From Geothrix sp. PMB-07 (GTDB lineage: Bacteria; Acidobacteriota; Holophagae; Holophagales; Holophagaceae), in assembly GCF_030758935.1 (NCBI RefSeq), contig NZ_CP132333.1:3844992-3908991 (forward strand): DNA of 64,000 bases. Reading direction: 5' to 3'. Made by a program: the position numbers and the translations under genes. The notes beneath the pieces were generated by a model that worked only from the letters and a program-made list of their open reading frames with translations, searched no databases and was not told the DNA's origin. Below are positions 25,328 through 34,244 of the stretch, piece after piece. Numbering within the stretch: position 1 is the first letter of the stretch; each line of letters starts with the position of its first letter.

Positions 25328-27340
25328 TCAAGGTGCGGGCTTGGCCAATCGGGCTTTCAGGACCGCGCCCCAGGCGGCATTCGGCACCAGGTTCAACGTG
25401 ACCCGCCCTCCCTGGGTGCCCAGGGTTTCGGTATCCAGCATGCCGGGAGCGACATCCCAGGTTTCTCCGAAATACCACCCCATGTACGGAATCTGCCGGG
25501 TTTCCGCCGAATCCATGAGGGGGACCAAAGCACTGGCGGGCATGTTCCCATCCGGATCGGGGCCGAATTCCCCGATGATGACCGGCAGCGTCTTGGAGGC
25601 GTTCTCGAAGACCGTCGAGAAATCCGCCACGGCATTGTAGGGATGAGCCTCGTAGATCACGTTCGCCCCACCGCCCGCCGTGATGGGATGCGTCACATAG
25701 TAGGAGAGATCCCTGGCCCAACCATCCAGGCCCTGCACGGCGATCAGGTGGTGGTTCGGTGTGCTCTGCCCCAACTGGGCTGCCAAGGCGTTCTCGTTGT
25801 CCCGGATGGCCTGCACCACTTCATTGAAACGTGCCCAGGCAGCGGCCTGGTCGGTGACGTTATTGGGTTCGTTCGTGATGCCGTAGACCACGTAGGGGTA
25901 CTTGTAGAACACGGTGGAAAGCGCGACCCACAGTTGCTGCATGGTGGTGCTGCTGCCATCGATGGGGCCGGTGGTTGCCGTGGTTGGCACTTCGTTGTCG
26001 GGTTTGGCGGGGTCGTTCCAGACGGAAAGCATCACGTAGACGGGCCGGTCCTTGTTGGCCCCCACCCGCTTGGTGGCCAGGTTGTCGACGATGTCGATGA
26101 GGTGCTGCCGGTAGGCCGCATCCTGGATGAAGTCCCCCGCATCTGACACATAGGTGCCCATGGGAACGCGCAGGAAATCCGCGCCCCAGCCCGGCTGGGT
26201 GGCCCCATTCCCATCCAAATAGCCATCCGTGGCGGCCCCCAGAATGGCGTTCACCTCAGCCGTGGAATAGTACTCATCCAGCGGCGCGGTGGTGCCCCAA
26301 CCCCGCCGCGTGTCGGGCACGTTCATGCCCCGGCCCACCCAGACCTGGCCCTGGCGGTAGACGTGATTTCCAGAAGCGGACAGCCAACCCTGAGTTGCGT
26401 CGGGCGGCGTGGCCATGGCCAGGGTGGCAGCGGCGCTCACCGTGATGGACAGAGTGGTGGTGCCGCTGCCACTGGCATTGGTGGCCGTCACGGTGTAGGT
26501 GGCGGCGGCAGTCACAGCGGTGGGGGTGCCGCTGATCTGGCCGCTACTGGCGTTCAGGCTGATTCCGGCAGGCAGTGTCGGCGCCACGGTCCAGCCGGTG
26601 GCCGCGCCGCCCGTGTTGGCGGGGGTAAGGGTGGAAATCGCGGTGCCGACCGTGGCATTGATCGTGGCGGGCGTGTAGCTGATCACCGGTTTTCCCTGGG
26701 CCGCCACCACCGTAATGGACACTTTGGCGGTGCCATTCCCCGCGCTGTTGGTGGCGGTCACCGTGTAGCTGGTCGCTGCGCTGAGGACTGTAGGCGTACC
26801 GCTGATCTGTCCGGTGGAGGAGTTCAGGCCGAGGCCGGCGGGCAAGGCCGGTGCCACCGTCCACCCCGTCGCCGCGCCCCCAGCATTGGTCGGCACCAGA
26901 GACGGCATGGCCACACCCACGGTGGCATTCGCGCTGGAAGGCGTGTAGCTGATGACCGGCTTGGTGAGCGTGGCAGCCACCGTGAGGGAGATCGTGGCTG
27001 TTCCCGTGCCTGCCCCGTTGGTGGCAGTCACGGTGTAGGTGGTGGCCGAGCTTGCCGCTGTGGGGGTGCCACTGATCTGGCCCGTGGCCGTACTGAACGT
27101 CAGGCCGGCCGGCAGCGCCGGAACGATGGACCAGGCCTCACTCGCCCCCCCAGTGTTGGTGGGGACCAAAGACGTAAGCGCTTCCCCCACAGTGGCCGTC
27201 AGTGTCTGCACAGGGTAAGCGATGGAAGGCGCGCTTCCCGTGGTCTGCTTGGTTGCAGACTTGCTGCCACCTCCTCCGCAGTGGGAGAGGCAGACCACTC
27301 CGAGGAAAAGGGCAGTGATGACTAGGACCAGTCGCTTCAT
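25328..27340 (-). CDS. GH5-like cellulase-family lipoprotein with three putative-Ig repeats
   Basis: The 670-residue protein has a lipoprotein signal (FLGVVCLSHC, then GGGG) and three tandem He_PIG-type repeats of about 85 residues (LPAGLTF/LGL/ISL...GQISGTPT...YTVTAT...G). The GH5-like glycosidase domain spans about residues 330-665. Catalytic residues are visible: the acid/base Glu in YGITNEPNN, HPYN, and the nucleophile Glu in VIIGEFGP. It would cleave beta-glucan or mannan at the cell surface; the substrate is unknown. ATG 27340 is chosen because GGGAG precedes it and a lipobox follows; the upstream in-frame extension has no signal. Confidence 0.86.
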   Translation of the reverse strand: MKRLVLVITALFLGVVCLSHCGGGGSKSATKQTTGSAPSIAYPVQTLTATVGEALTSLVPTNTGGASEAWSIVPALPAGLTFSTATGQISGTPTAASSATTYTVTATNGAGTGTATISLTVAATLTKPVISYTPSSANATVGVAMPSLVPTNAGGAATGWTVAPALPAGLGLNSSTGQISGTPTVLSAATSYTVTATNSAGNGTAKVSITVVAAQGKPVISYTPATINATVGTAISTLTPANTGGAATGWTVAPTLPAGISLNASSGQISGTPTAVTAAATYTVTATNASGSGTTTLSITVSAAATLAMATPPDATQGWLSASGNHVYRQGQVWVGRGMNVPDTRRGWGTTAPLDEYYSTAEVNAILGAATDGYLDGNGATQPGWGADFLRVPMGTYVSDAGDFIQDAAYRQHLIDIVDNLATKRVGANKDRPVYVMLSVWNDPAKPDNEVPTTATTGPIDGSSTTMQQLWVALSTVFYKYPYVVYGITNEPNNVTDQAAAWARFNEVVQAIRDNENALAAQLGQSTPNHHLIAVQGLDGWARDLSYYVTHPITAGGGANVIYEAHPYNAVADFSTVFENASKTLPVIIGEFGPDPDGNMPASALVPLMDSAETRQIPYMGWYFGETWDVAPGMLDTETLGTQGGRVTLNLVPNAAWGAVLKARLAKPAP

Positions 27341-27528
27341 GGGACTCCCGGAGCAGGAAGGTCTCCACCCGGCCCAAGGGCAGTGGAAATGGACCTCGCC
27401 TGAACAAGATGGAGGGCAACGGGGAGTCATGGCTGGACCGCTTTGAAAATAAACCAATGGTCCACTTAAAACACCAATCAAGTCAGAATCCGAAACCATC
27501 GTTCAATCACAATCGGGCTTCCCGCCAA

Positions 27529-27571
27529 AGCCATGCGGCCGCATTCCCAGAAGGAACACGGCCGCATGGCT
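27529..27571. terminator. Hairpin between the YfiR-like and GH5 genes
   Basis: AGCCATGCGGCC (27529-27540) pairs with GGCCGCATGGCT (27560-27571), and the 19-base loop contains an inner TTCC/GGAA stem. It lies 45 bp after the end of the minus-strand TonB-receptor/YfiR unit and probably terminates it. Confidence 0.62.
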
Positions 27572-27615
27572 GCTGCGTTTGGAACGATGATTCGAGCGAT
27601 GGGACGCCTGAGAAA

Positions 27616-28047
27616 CTAGAGGCGCTTCCCAATCTTCAGAACGCTGTCCGCCAGGGACACACCCGAGGCAGCAATGTTGCCCATGTGAAGGTAGATCTGC
27701 GGCTTGCCGCCCTCTTCCACGATGGCGATGGCGCCCCCTTTCGGGAGGTCGTCCAGCTTGGAGCAGATCACGAACTTGCCCGCGGCCTTCATGGATTTGA
27801 CGTCGCCGCCCGTGGCCCAGGCCACCTTGGAACCGCTGTCCTGGGAAACACCGATCTTCTCAAGCTCGCCAAGGACATCCCCATCCTTGCAGACCACTTT
27901 GCCTGGGGAACCGGCGGCGGCGGCGAGGATTTTCACGAACTTGGCCTGAACGGCCGGGGGAAGATCCCCGGCGCTGAGACTCAGGCTGGCGGCCATCAGC
28001 ACCAACGCGGGAAGGGTTTTCAGGCGCTGCAATGCAGTGTGGAACAT
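27616..28047 (-). CDS. YfiR-like (DUF4154) small secreted protein
   Basis: The 143-residue protein has a signal peptide (ALVLMAASLSLSAG). The core has alternating strands, VVCKDGDVLGELEKIGVS and KFVICSKLDDLPKGGAIAIVEEGGKPQIYLHMGNIAASGVSLADSVLKIGK, ending in the pattern typical of YfiR/DUF4154 proteins (a strand, Asn, then a short helix). Characterised YfiR is a periplasmic regulator of a diguanylate cyclase. It lies 43 bp after the TonB receptor gene and is probably co-transcribed with it, so it may help sense or handle the receptor's ligand. The family assignment is moderate. Confidence 0.52.
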   Translation of the reverse strand: MFHTALQRLKTLPALVLMAASLSLSAGDLPPAVQAKFVKILAAAAGSPGKVVCKDGDVLGELEKIGVSQDSGSKVAWATGGDVKSMKAAGKFVICSKLDDLPKGGAIAIVEEGGKPQIYLHMGNIAASGVSLADSVLKIGKRL

Positions 28048-28090
28048 TCAGAACTCCTGATGGGAAGTCAAAGGAAACCCAGGGCCCGGC

Positions 28091-30064
28091 CTAGAAGGAC
28101 ACCTTGGCGCCGAGGTAGACCGTCCGTCCCTTGTTGAAGGGGATGGAGGACGGGAATTCGGAATCGCCTGTGGCCACAATCCAGACTTCCTTGTCCAGGA
28201 TGTTGTCGCCCTGGAGGAAGGCCTCGAACTTGGCCTTGCTCTTGAATCCGAACACTTCGTTCAGATTGAGCTTCGCGTGCAGGCTCACCAGATCGTAGCT
28301 TCCAGGCTTGGGATTGCTGCTGGCCGTGTTGTAAAGAGACTGGTCGATGGAGCCCTGATGGACATCGAAGAGGCTGACCACGCCGTACTCGCCGCTGTAG
28401 CTGATGCCCGCCTTGGCTCCGAAGTTGGAGATGCCCGTGAGCTCGCCATCGCCGGGCCGCTGGGACAGGACCGAGCCCACCAGCATCAGGGATTTGCTGG
28501 CGTAGTATTTCCCTTCCACCTCAAAGCCTTCGATCTTGGCCTTGGCCAGGTTCTGGTACTGGAGGAAGCCCGCCGGAAGCGTGGGGCTCGAGGTGAAGAC
28601 CACCAGGTCGCTCTGCTTGTTCTGGAAGGCACTGACCGTCACCTGGCCCGAGGTTCCGGAATAGCTGAGGCTCGCCTGGGTGGATTTCACCTTCTCAGGC
28701 TTCAGGGCCTTGTCGCCCTTCAGGAAGCCCAGGAAGTCGATGAAGTTCTCGTTGATGTAGGGCGCGCGGAAGGCTTCGCCATAGAGCAGCTTGGCATTGA
28801 TCTGCTGCGTCGGATTCCAGATCACGCCGAGGCGTGGCACCAGCGTGGAATCAGCCTCGCCCACCTTGAGGGCCTGGAAGCCCACGATGGTCTTGACCTC
28901 TGGCGCCACCAGGTAGTCCAGCTGGGAATAGAGCGCCTGACTGGCGCGGCTGCCGGTGGACGTGGTGGTGGAGGGTGAGCCGAGGGTCTTCTCGGTGCCG
29001 GTGGCCTTGCTGTACAGGGCGCCCACGATGAACTTCCCCTTGGTGTTCAGCGAGTAGAAACTCGTGAGTTCCAGCAGCCATTCGTCGGAATCGCGCTCGA
29101 TGCCCGGGGCGCCGCCGTCGTTCACCTTCAGGGTGGCCTTGTTGTAGGTGCCGTTGGCCGTGATGTTCCAGCGGTCATTGATTTCGAAGTTGTAGCCCAG
29201 ATCCAGATAGTTCTTGGTGGAGCGCTTGCCCGACACATCGCCCATGTAGTCGGCGATCATGAAGGGCGTATCCCACTTGAAGAAGCCGCCCGTGAGGCTG
29301 AAGCCCTTGTAGGTGGAGTGGAGGAACGCGCTCTCACCTTTGGGATCCAGGTTGGCGGGGGTGATCACGGTGGTGGGCCCGTTGGGCGTGGTGCCGAATC
29401 CGTACTTGGTGTCCCACTCAGAAGGCTTGATGGCCTGGATCGTGGCGGACAGGGTCAGATCCCCCGAGGCCACATCCACCTTGCCCCAGTGCTTGTACCC
29501 GCCGTTGGAGGCGAAGGAGCCGGCCAGGGCGCCGCCCGTTTCCTTGGGTTTGTCCGTCACGATATTGATCACGGCCGCGAAGGCTTCGGAGCCGTAGAGC
29601 ACCGAGCCGGGCCCCTTGATCACTTCGATGTGGTCGATGGCCGCCACGGGGAAGGTTTCGTAGATGTCATCCTTGATGCCGCCTTCCTGCACCTCGCGCA
29701 CCGGGCGCCCATCGAACAGCACCAGCACGTGGACGCTGCTCTTCAGGCCCCGCAGGTTGTCGCCGGGGGCCGCCATCATGCTGCGGTCAGAGAAATAGCT
29801 GGCAATGTGCACCATGCCGGGCACGCGGCTGAGCACATCAGCCAGCGAGTTGCCGCCAAAGCGCTGCAATTCATCCTTGGAAATCACGGAAATGACGCCC
29901 GGCGCGTCGCTGAGCTTCTCCGCGGACTTGGAAGCGACTTCGACCTTGGTATTCAGAAGGGCCGTCAATTCGGCTTCCAGATCCAACGGCTTCTCCTGGG
30001 CCCAGACCGGCTGCTGGCTGCACACCAAACCAAAGGCGATGGGCAGAGCGGCAAAGATCTTCAA
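28091..30064 (-). CDS. TonB-dependent receptor (vitamin/siderophore type)
   Basis: The 657-residue protein has a signal peptide ending near AQ (residue 23). A plug follows, with VASKSAEKLSDAPGVISVISKDELQRFGGNSLADVLSRVPGM, LRGLKSSVHVLVLFDGRPV and IDHIEVIKGPGSVLYGSEAFAAVINI, and then a 22-strand-type barrel ending in GAKVSF. Length and plug resemble BtuB/CirA-like receptors rather than the Oar type at 3046. The start is TTG at 30064, with CGGAGG 7 bases upstream. No transporter or TonB gene is adjacent; the YfiR-like gene follows in the same direction. The ligand is unknown. Confidence 0.88.
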   Translation of the reverse strand: MKIFAALPIAFGLVCSQQPVWAQEKPLDLEAELTALLNTKVEVASKSAEKLSDAPGVISVISKDELQRFGGNSLADVLSRVPGMVHIASYFSDRSMMAAPGDNLRGLKSSVHVLVLFDGRPVREVQEGGIKDDIYETFPVAAIDHIEVIKGPGSVLYGSEAFAAVINIVTDKPKETGGALAGSFASNGGYKHWGKVDVASGDLTLSATIQAIKPSEWDTKYGFGTTPNGPTTVITPANLDPKGESAFLHSTYKGFSLTGGFFKWDTPFMIADYMGDVSGKRSTKNYLDLGYNFEINDRWNITANGTYNKATLKVNDGGAPGIERDSDEWLLELTSFYSLNTKGKFIVGALYSKATGTEKTLGSPSTTTSTGSRASQALYSQLDYLVAPEVKTIVGFQALKVGEADSTLVPRLGVIWNPTQQINAKLLYGEAFRAPYINENFIDFLGFLKGDKALKPEKVKSTQASLSYSGTSGQVTVSAFQNKQSDLVVFTSSPTLPAGFLQYQNLAKAKIEGFEVEGKYYASKSLMLVGSVLSQRPGDGELTGISNFGAKAGISYSGEYGVVSLFDVHQGSIDQSLYNTASSNPKPGSYDLVSLHAKLNLNEVFGFKSKAKFEAFLQGDNILDKEVWIVATGDSEFPSSIPFNKGRTVYLGAKVSF

Positions 30065-30400
30065 TTCACACCTCCGACGGTTCGCTGAAGGAAAAGCCCT
30101 CCAGATGTCGCGAGATCGGAACTGGTTTCATAAGACTTTAGTTATTTAAATGTTTATTGTTATTAATAATAATATCAACAAATTAATGAGGCAAATTTGT
30201 CCATCAGGCAAAATTATCTGGGCATTAATTGGTGTTGTTGGGAGGAGACCGGGATCAACCTGCAGGCCCATTCCGGGAATGCCTTTCACCCCCAACCAAT
30301 CTGCAGCCTGTACGGCAGGTAAGGCATACCATTCATGCCATCCACCTCGGCCGCCTGCGTTCCCGGGTGAGGCCCCGCCATCTTGGGGTAATCTGAACCC
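30065..30400. promoter_or_regulatory. 336-bp divergent intergenic region with an AT-rich core
   Basis: It separates the leftward TonB receptor from the rightward DUF6677-like gene. From 30130 to 30230 it is very AT-rich (runs such as TATTGTTATTAATAATAA), unlike the rest of the window, consistent with a promoter/UP-element region for the receptor. No gene, tRNA or known riboswitch is recognised. TAATCT at 30389-30394 is placed as a -10 for the rightward gene. Confidence 0.4.
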
Positions 30401-30904
30401 ATGAGCAACGACAAGCCCGTCCTGAGACTCCCCGTGCCCCTGCGCAAACAGAAGGCCCTGAAGGCGGCCTGGAAGCCCCTCCTGTTGCAGTGGCTGGTGC
30501 CGGGCGCGGGATATTGGGTGACGGGCGAGAAAGGCCGGGCCAAGGTCTTCTTCGGTATCTGGGCGCTCTTTTGCGTGCTGGGCGCGCTGCAAATGCAGTA
30601 CGGCGCCGTGGATGGTGTGAAGGGCGGCATCTTCGTTCCCGTGGCCGGTTCCTGGCTGCCTTCGCTCGGCGCCTTCGCCACGGCGGGCATCGGTCCAGTT
30701 TATGGGGCCTTCGCCTGGGCCTTCGGGGGCGCCGGTACCGAACCTGTTCGCACCCTCACTCAGGAGTACGGCGCCACCTATGTGATGGTTGCGGGCCTCC
30801 TGAACTGGCTTTGCTGCTTTGATCTCTGGGATCGCATCACGGGCCGCTGGGTGTTCCGCCTGCCCAAGGATGAGCAGATCGAACGCGCCTCCAAAGGCGA
30901 ATAA
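30401..30904 (+). CDS. DUF6677-like small membrane protein
   Basis: The 167-residue protein has a basic N-terminus, then LLLQWLVPGAGYWVTGEKGRAKVFFGIWALFCVLG, a Gly-rich region and a C-terminal hydrophobic helix (YVMVAGLLNWLCCFDLWDRITGR), about four membrane segments. The WLVPGAGxxxxGxxxxA motif and the terminal LLNxxxxxDxxDR pattern match a family of uncharacterised bacterial membrane proteins (DUF6677). Its role is unknown. No Shine-Dalgarno; TAATCT ends 7 bases before the ATG, so a leaderless mRNA is likely. Confidence 0.55.
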   Translation: MSNDKPVLRLPVPLRKQKALKAAWKPLLLQWLVPGAGYWVTGEKGRAKVFFGIWALFCVLGALQMQYGAVDGVKGGIFVPVAGSWLPSLGAFATAGIGPVYGAFAWAFGGAGTEPVRTLTQEYGATYVMVAGLLNWLCCFDLWDRITGRWVFRLPKDEQIERASKGE

Positions 30905-30968
30905 CGACGCATAGATCTAGAGCGGTGCTCCCGGCTCCTGCCACAGTGGGGGAAAGCCTGGAGCCCCC

Positions 30969-33050
30969 ATGGATACGCCTCGCGAGGCATCGGCCGGGAA
31001 TTCGCTTCTCCTGCCAGCAGTCACGATCTTCCTGAGCGCTTTCCTGCTGTTCCAGGTGCAGCCCATGGTGGGCAAGTTGGTGGTGCCGTGGTTCGGCGGC
31101 AGCGCGGGCGTATGGACCACTTGCCTGCTCTTCTTTCAGGCGCTGCTTCTGCTGGGCTATCTGTACGCCCATCTGGTGGTGCGCCACCTCTCCCATGCAC
31201 GCCAGGTCAGGCTGCATGGCGCCTTACTGGTGGCGGCCCTCCTCACCCTGCCGCTTCGGCTGCATCCCTGGTTCCGGCCTTCGGGCGGCACCGAGCCGCT
31301 GGGGCGTTTGCTGGGTCTGCTCCTGGTCACCATCGGATTGCCTTACCTGGCGCTCTCCACCACCGGCCCCCTGGTGCAGGCCTGGGTGGCACGGCGGGGC
31401 CAGGTGCCCTACCGCCTGTTCGCCCTTTCCAACCTCGCCTCCATGCTGGCCCTGTTTTCCTACCCGGTGTTCGTCGAGCCCTTCCTGCCCATGCGAAGCC
31501 AATCCTGGCTGTGGTCAGCGGGCTTCGTGGCCTTCGCGGCCCTGGTCTTCTTCGTGGCCCTGAAAAGCGCGCCCGAGGCACGGGATGATTCCACCGTTTC
31601 GGAGGTGGGGGAAGCTCCCGGCTTCGCCATGAAGCTGCTGTGGATCGCCTTTGCCGCGGTGCCCTCGGTACTGCTCATGGCCGTCACCACCCATCTCAGC
31701 ACCAATGTGGCGCCCATTCCCTTCCTGTGGGTGCTGCCCCTGGGCCTCTACCTGCTCAGCTTCATCCTCTGCTTCGACAGCACCCGCTGGTACCGCCGGG
31801 GATTCTTCCTGACCCTGCTGCCCTTCCTGCTGGTGGTGATGTCGCTCTCGCTTCGCCCCAACTTCCGCTATGCCGAATATCCAGTCTCGGCCTTGAGCAC
31901 CGCCGCCCAGTGGCTGGGTTCGGTGCGAGGCCAGGTGGCCCTCTTCAGCCTGGGCCTCTTCGTGGCCTGCATGGTGGCCCACGGCGAATTGTCCCGGCGG
32001 CGTCCCCATCCGCGCTTCCTCACGGGCTTCTATCTGCGACTGAGCCTGGGCGGCGCCCTGGGTGGGCTCTTCGTGGCCTGGCTGGCTCCTCGAATCTTCA
32101 CCACCTACCTGGAGCTGCCCCTGGGTCTGGCCGCCGCTGGTGCCATGGCAGCCTTGGCCCTGGCCTGGGATCCGGGGCAGACGCGGCGTTGGCGATCCGC
32201 CCTTGGGATGGGCAGCGTCGCACTCTTCCTGGGCATCCATTCCTTCGGATTGGATCGCGATGCAGACCGCATCGTCGTGGCCCGCAGCCGCAACTTCTAC
32301 GGCACCCTCGCCGTTTACGACAATCCCGAGCGCGGCTGGCGGGTGTTGGCCCATGGCACCATCACCCACGGCGGACAGTTCCTGGATCCCGCCAAGGCGG
32401 ATCGGCCTTCGACCTACTACAGCGAGGATTCCGGCGTGGGTTTGGCTCTGACCAGCCTCCAGGAGGGGCCCCGGAAACTGGGCGTGGTGGGCCTTGGCGC
32501 CGGCAGCCTCGCGGCCTATGGACGCCCAGGCGACCAGCTTCGGTTCTACGAAATCAACGCCCTGGTCGAGCCCTTCGCCCGGCGCCATTTCACCTACCTC
32601 GATCATGGCAAGGCCACCACGGAAGTGGTGCTGGGGGATGCCCGCCTCAGCCTCGAAGCCGAGACGCCCCAGGGTTACGACCTGCTAGCCATCGACGCCT
32701 TCTCCAGCGACTCCATCCCCGTGCACCTGCTCACACGCGAAGCCTTCGGCCTCTATTTCCGGCATCTGAATCCCGACGGGGTGCTGGCCGTCCATGTCTC
32801 CAACCGCTACCTCGCCCTGCAGCCCGTGGTGCGCGCAGCCGTGAATACCTTCCACAAGCAGGCACGGGTGGTGGACACCGATTCGGATCAGGAGGAAGGC
32901 GCCTACGGCTCGACCTGGGTTCTGATCTCACGAGATGAAGCCTTCTTCTCCCGCCCCGCTTTCCAGAACAACGAGGACGTGAAACACCTGCCCGGCGCCG
33001 TGCTTCCGTGGCGCGACGATTTCAGCAACCTGTTCCGGGCCCTGAAGTGA
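30969..33050 (+). CDS. Membrane-fused spermidine-synthase-like protein
   Basis: The 693-residue protein has an N-terminal membrane half of about 10-12 helices (starting LLLPAVTIFLSAFLLFQVQPMVGKLVVPWFGGSAGVWTTCLLFFQ, typical of the family) and a C-terminal SAM-binding spermidine-synthase-like half from about residue 430 (VVGLGAGSLAAYGRPGD, YDLLAIDAFSSDSIPVHLLTREAFGLYFRHL). The D-A-F-S-S-D-S segment matches the gatekeeper loop of aminopropyltransferases. The activity of these fused proteins is unproven. The preceding small membrane gene is 64 bp away. It converges with prfB, with stop codons directly adjacent. Confidence 0.85.
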   Translation: MDTPREASAGNSLLLPAVTIFLSAFLLFQVQPMVGKLVVPWFGGSAGVWTTCLLFFQALLLLGYLYAHLVVRHLSHARQVRLHGALLVAALLTLPLRLHPWFRPSGGTEPLGRLLGLLLVTIGLPYLALSTTGPLVQAWVARRGQVPYRLFALSNLASMLALFSYPVFVEPFLPMRSQSWLWSAGFVAFAALVFFVALKSAPEARDDSTVSEVGEAPGFAMKLLWIAFAAVPSVLLMAVTTHLSTNVAPIPFLWVLPLGLYLLSFILCFDSTRWYRRGFFLTLLPFLLVVMSLSLRPNFRYAEYPVSALSTAAQWLGSVRGQVALFSLGLFVACMVAHGELSRRRPHPRFLTGFYLRLSLGGALGGLFVAWLAPRIFTTYLELPLGLAAAGAMAALALAWDPGQTRRWRSALGMGSVALFLGIHSFGLDRDADRIVVARSRNFYGTLAVYDNPERGWRVLAHGTITHGGQFLDPAKADRPSTYYSEDSGVGLALTSLQEGPRKLGVVGLGAGSLAAYGRPGDQLRFYEINALVEPFARRHFTYLDHGKATTEVVLGDARLSLEAETPQGYDLLAIDAFSSDSIPVHLLTREAFGLYFRHLNPDGVLAVHVSNRYLALQPVVRAAVNTFHKQARVVDTDSDQEEGAYGSTWVLISRDEAFFSRPAFQNNEDVKHLPGAVLPWRDDFSNLFRALK

Positions 33051-34157
33051 TCAGCCTTCGCTCTTGCGGCTCTTGGCCAACAGCTGGGTGCGGATGAACA
33101 CATCAATGTCGCCATCCAGCACCTTCTGGGTCTGGCTGGTTTCAGCGCCGTTGCGGTGATCCTTCACCATCTGATAGGGCTGCAGCACGTAGCTGCGGAT
33201 CTGGCTGCCCCAGGCCACGTCGGCTTTGTCGCCGCTGGCCGCGGCCACTTTTTCCTGGAACTTGCGCTGCTCGAGTTCATACAGGCGCCCCTGCAGCACC
33301 TTGAGCGCCGTCGCCCGATTCTTGATCTGGCTGCGCTCGTTCTGGCAAGACACCACGATGCCGGTGGGCAGGTGGGTGAAGCGCACGGCGGATTCGGTGC
33401 GGTTCACGTGCTGGCCGCCGGCACCGCTGGCGCGGAACACATCGATCTTTAGATCCTTCTCGGGGATGTCCACGTTGATGGTGTCATCCAGCTCGGGGCT
33501 CACATACACCGCCGCGAAACTGGTGTGGCGCCGCTTGGCGGAGTCGAAGGGGCTGATGCGCACCAGGCGGTGGACACCGGCCTCTGCCCGGAGGTAGCCG
33601 TAGGAGAAGGGCGCATCGACGATGAAGGTGGCGCCCTTGATACCGGCCTCTTCCCCATCCTGGTAGTCGATCATCTCGGTGGCCCAGCCCTTGGACTCGC
33701 AGAAGCGCAGGTACATGCGCAGCAGCATGGCCGCCCAGTCCTGGCTTTCGGTGCCACCCGCGCCGGGCGCGATGGCCACGATGGCGTGATTGTTGTCCAG
33801 CTCGCCGCTGAGCATCATGCGCAGTTCAGCATCCTCGACGGCCTTGCGGAGTTCCCCTTCCACGGCCTCCGCTTCGGCCAGCATCTCCGAATCTTCCTTG
33901 GCCAGTTCCAGCCCAGTATCCAGGTCTTCGATGCCTCCGCTCAGGCGCTTGGCCAGGGCGATGTCGTTGGTGATGGAACCGCGCTTCTGCAACAGGGGCT
34001 TGGCGGCATCGGGATCATCCCAGAAACCGGGGGCCGTGGTGCGCTCCTCGATCTGCTCCAGTTCAAGGGCTTTGCGCTCGGGGTCCAGGTGGGCGACCAA
34101 CTGCTGGACGCGGGGTTCCAGCTCGTTCTTGGCCCGTGCCAGGGTCTCGAAATCCAT
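33051..34157 (-). CDS. prfB: Peptide chain release factor 2
   Basis: The 368-residue protein has the RF2 stop-codon-reading SPF motif (RISPFDSAKRRHTSF), the catalytic GGQ loop (SGAGGQHVNRTESAVR), and the helical N-domain from its first codons (DFETLARAKNELEPRVQQLVAHLDPERKALELEQIEE). It releases peptides at UGA and UAA. The whole gene is in one frame: the N-terminal helices that in many bacteria precede the programmed +1 frameshift are read straight through, so autoregulation by frameshifting is absent. ATG 34157 is chosen over 34166 because TGGAG is spaced correctly only for it. Confidence 0.96.
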   Translation of the reverse strand: MDFETLARAKNELEPRVQQLVAHLDPERKALELEQIEERTTAPGFWDDPDAAKPLLQKRGSITNDIALAKRLSGGIEDLDTGLELAKEDSEMLAEAEAVEGELRKAVEDAELRMMLSGELDNNHAIVAIAPGAGGTESQDWAAMLLRMYLRFCESKGWATEMIDYQDGEEAGIKGATFIVDAPFSYGYLRAEAGVHRLVRISPFDSAKRRHTSFAAVYVSPELDDTINVDIPEKDLKIDVFRASGAGGQHVNRTESAVRFTHLPTGIVVSCQNERSQIKNRATALKVLQGRLYELEQRKFQEKVAAASGDKADVAWGSQIRSYVLQPYQMVKDHRNGAETSQTQKVLDGDIDVFIRTQLLAKSRKSEG

Positions 34158-34244
34158 TGTCGGCATCTCCAGCCCCAGCGCCGCCTCCGAAGCCAGGGGA
34201 ACCTTTGAGTTTAGTGCAATCCGGCCGAATCCGGGCCCGGCGTC

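Noticed and set aside
25311-25721. Short frames antisense to the end of the GH5 gene
   Set aside because: GH5 catalytic motifs define the frame; the alternatives lack RBS and family features.
30065-30400. Possible riboswitch before the TonB receptor
   Set aside because: No cobalamin, c-di-GMP or other consensus box is recognised; only AT-rich DNA is evident.
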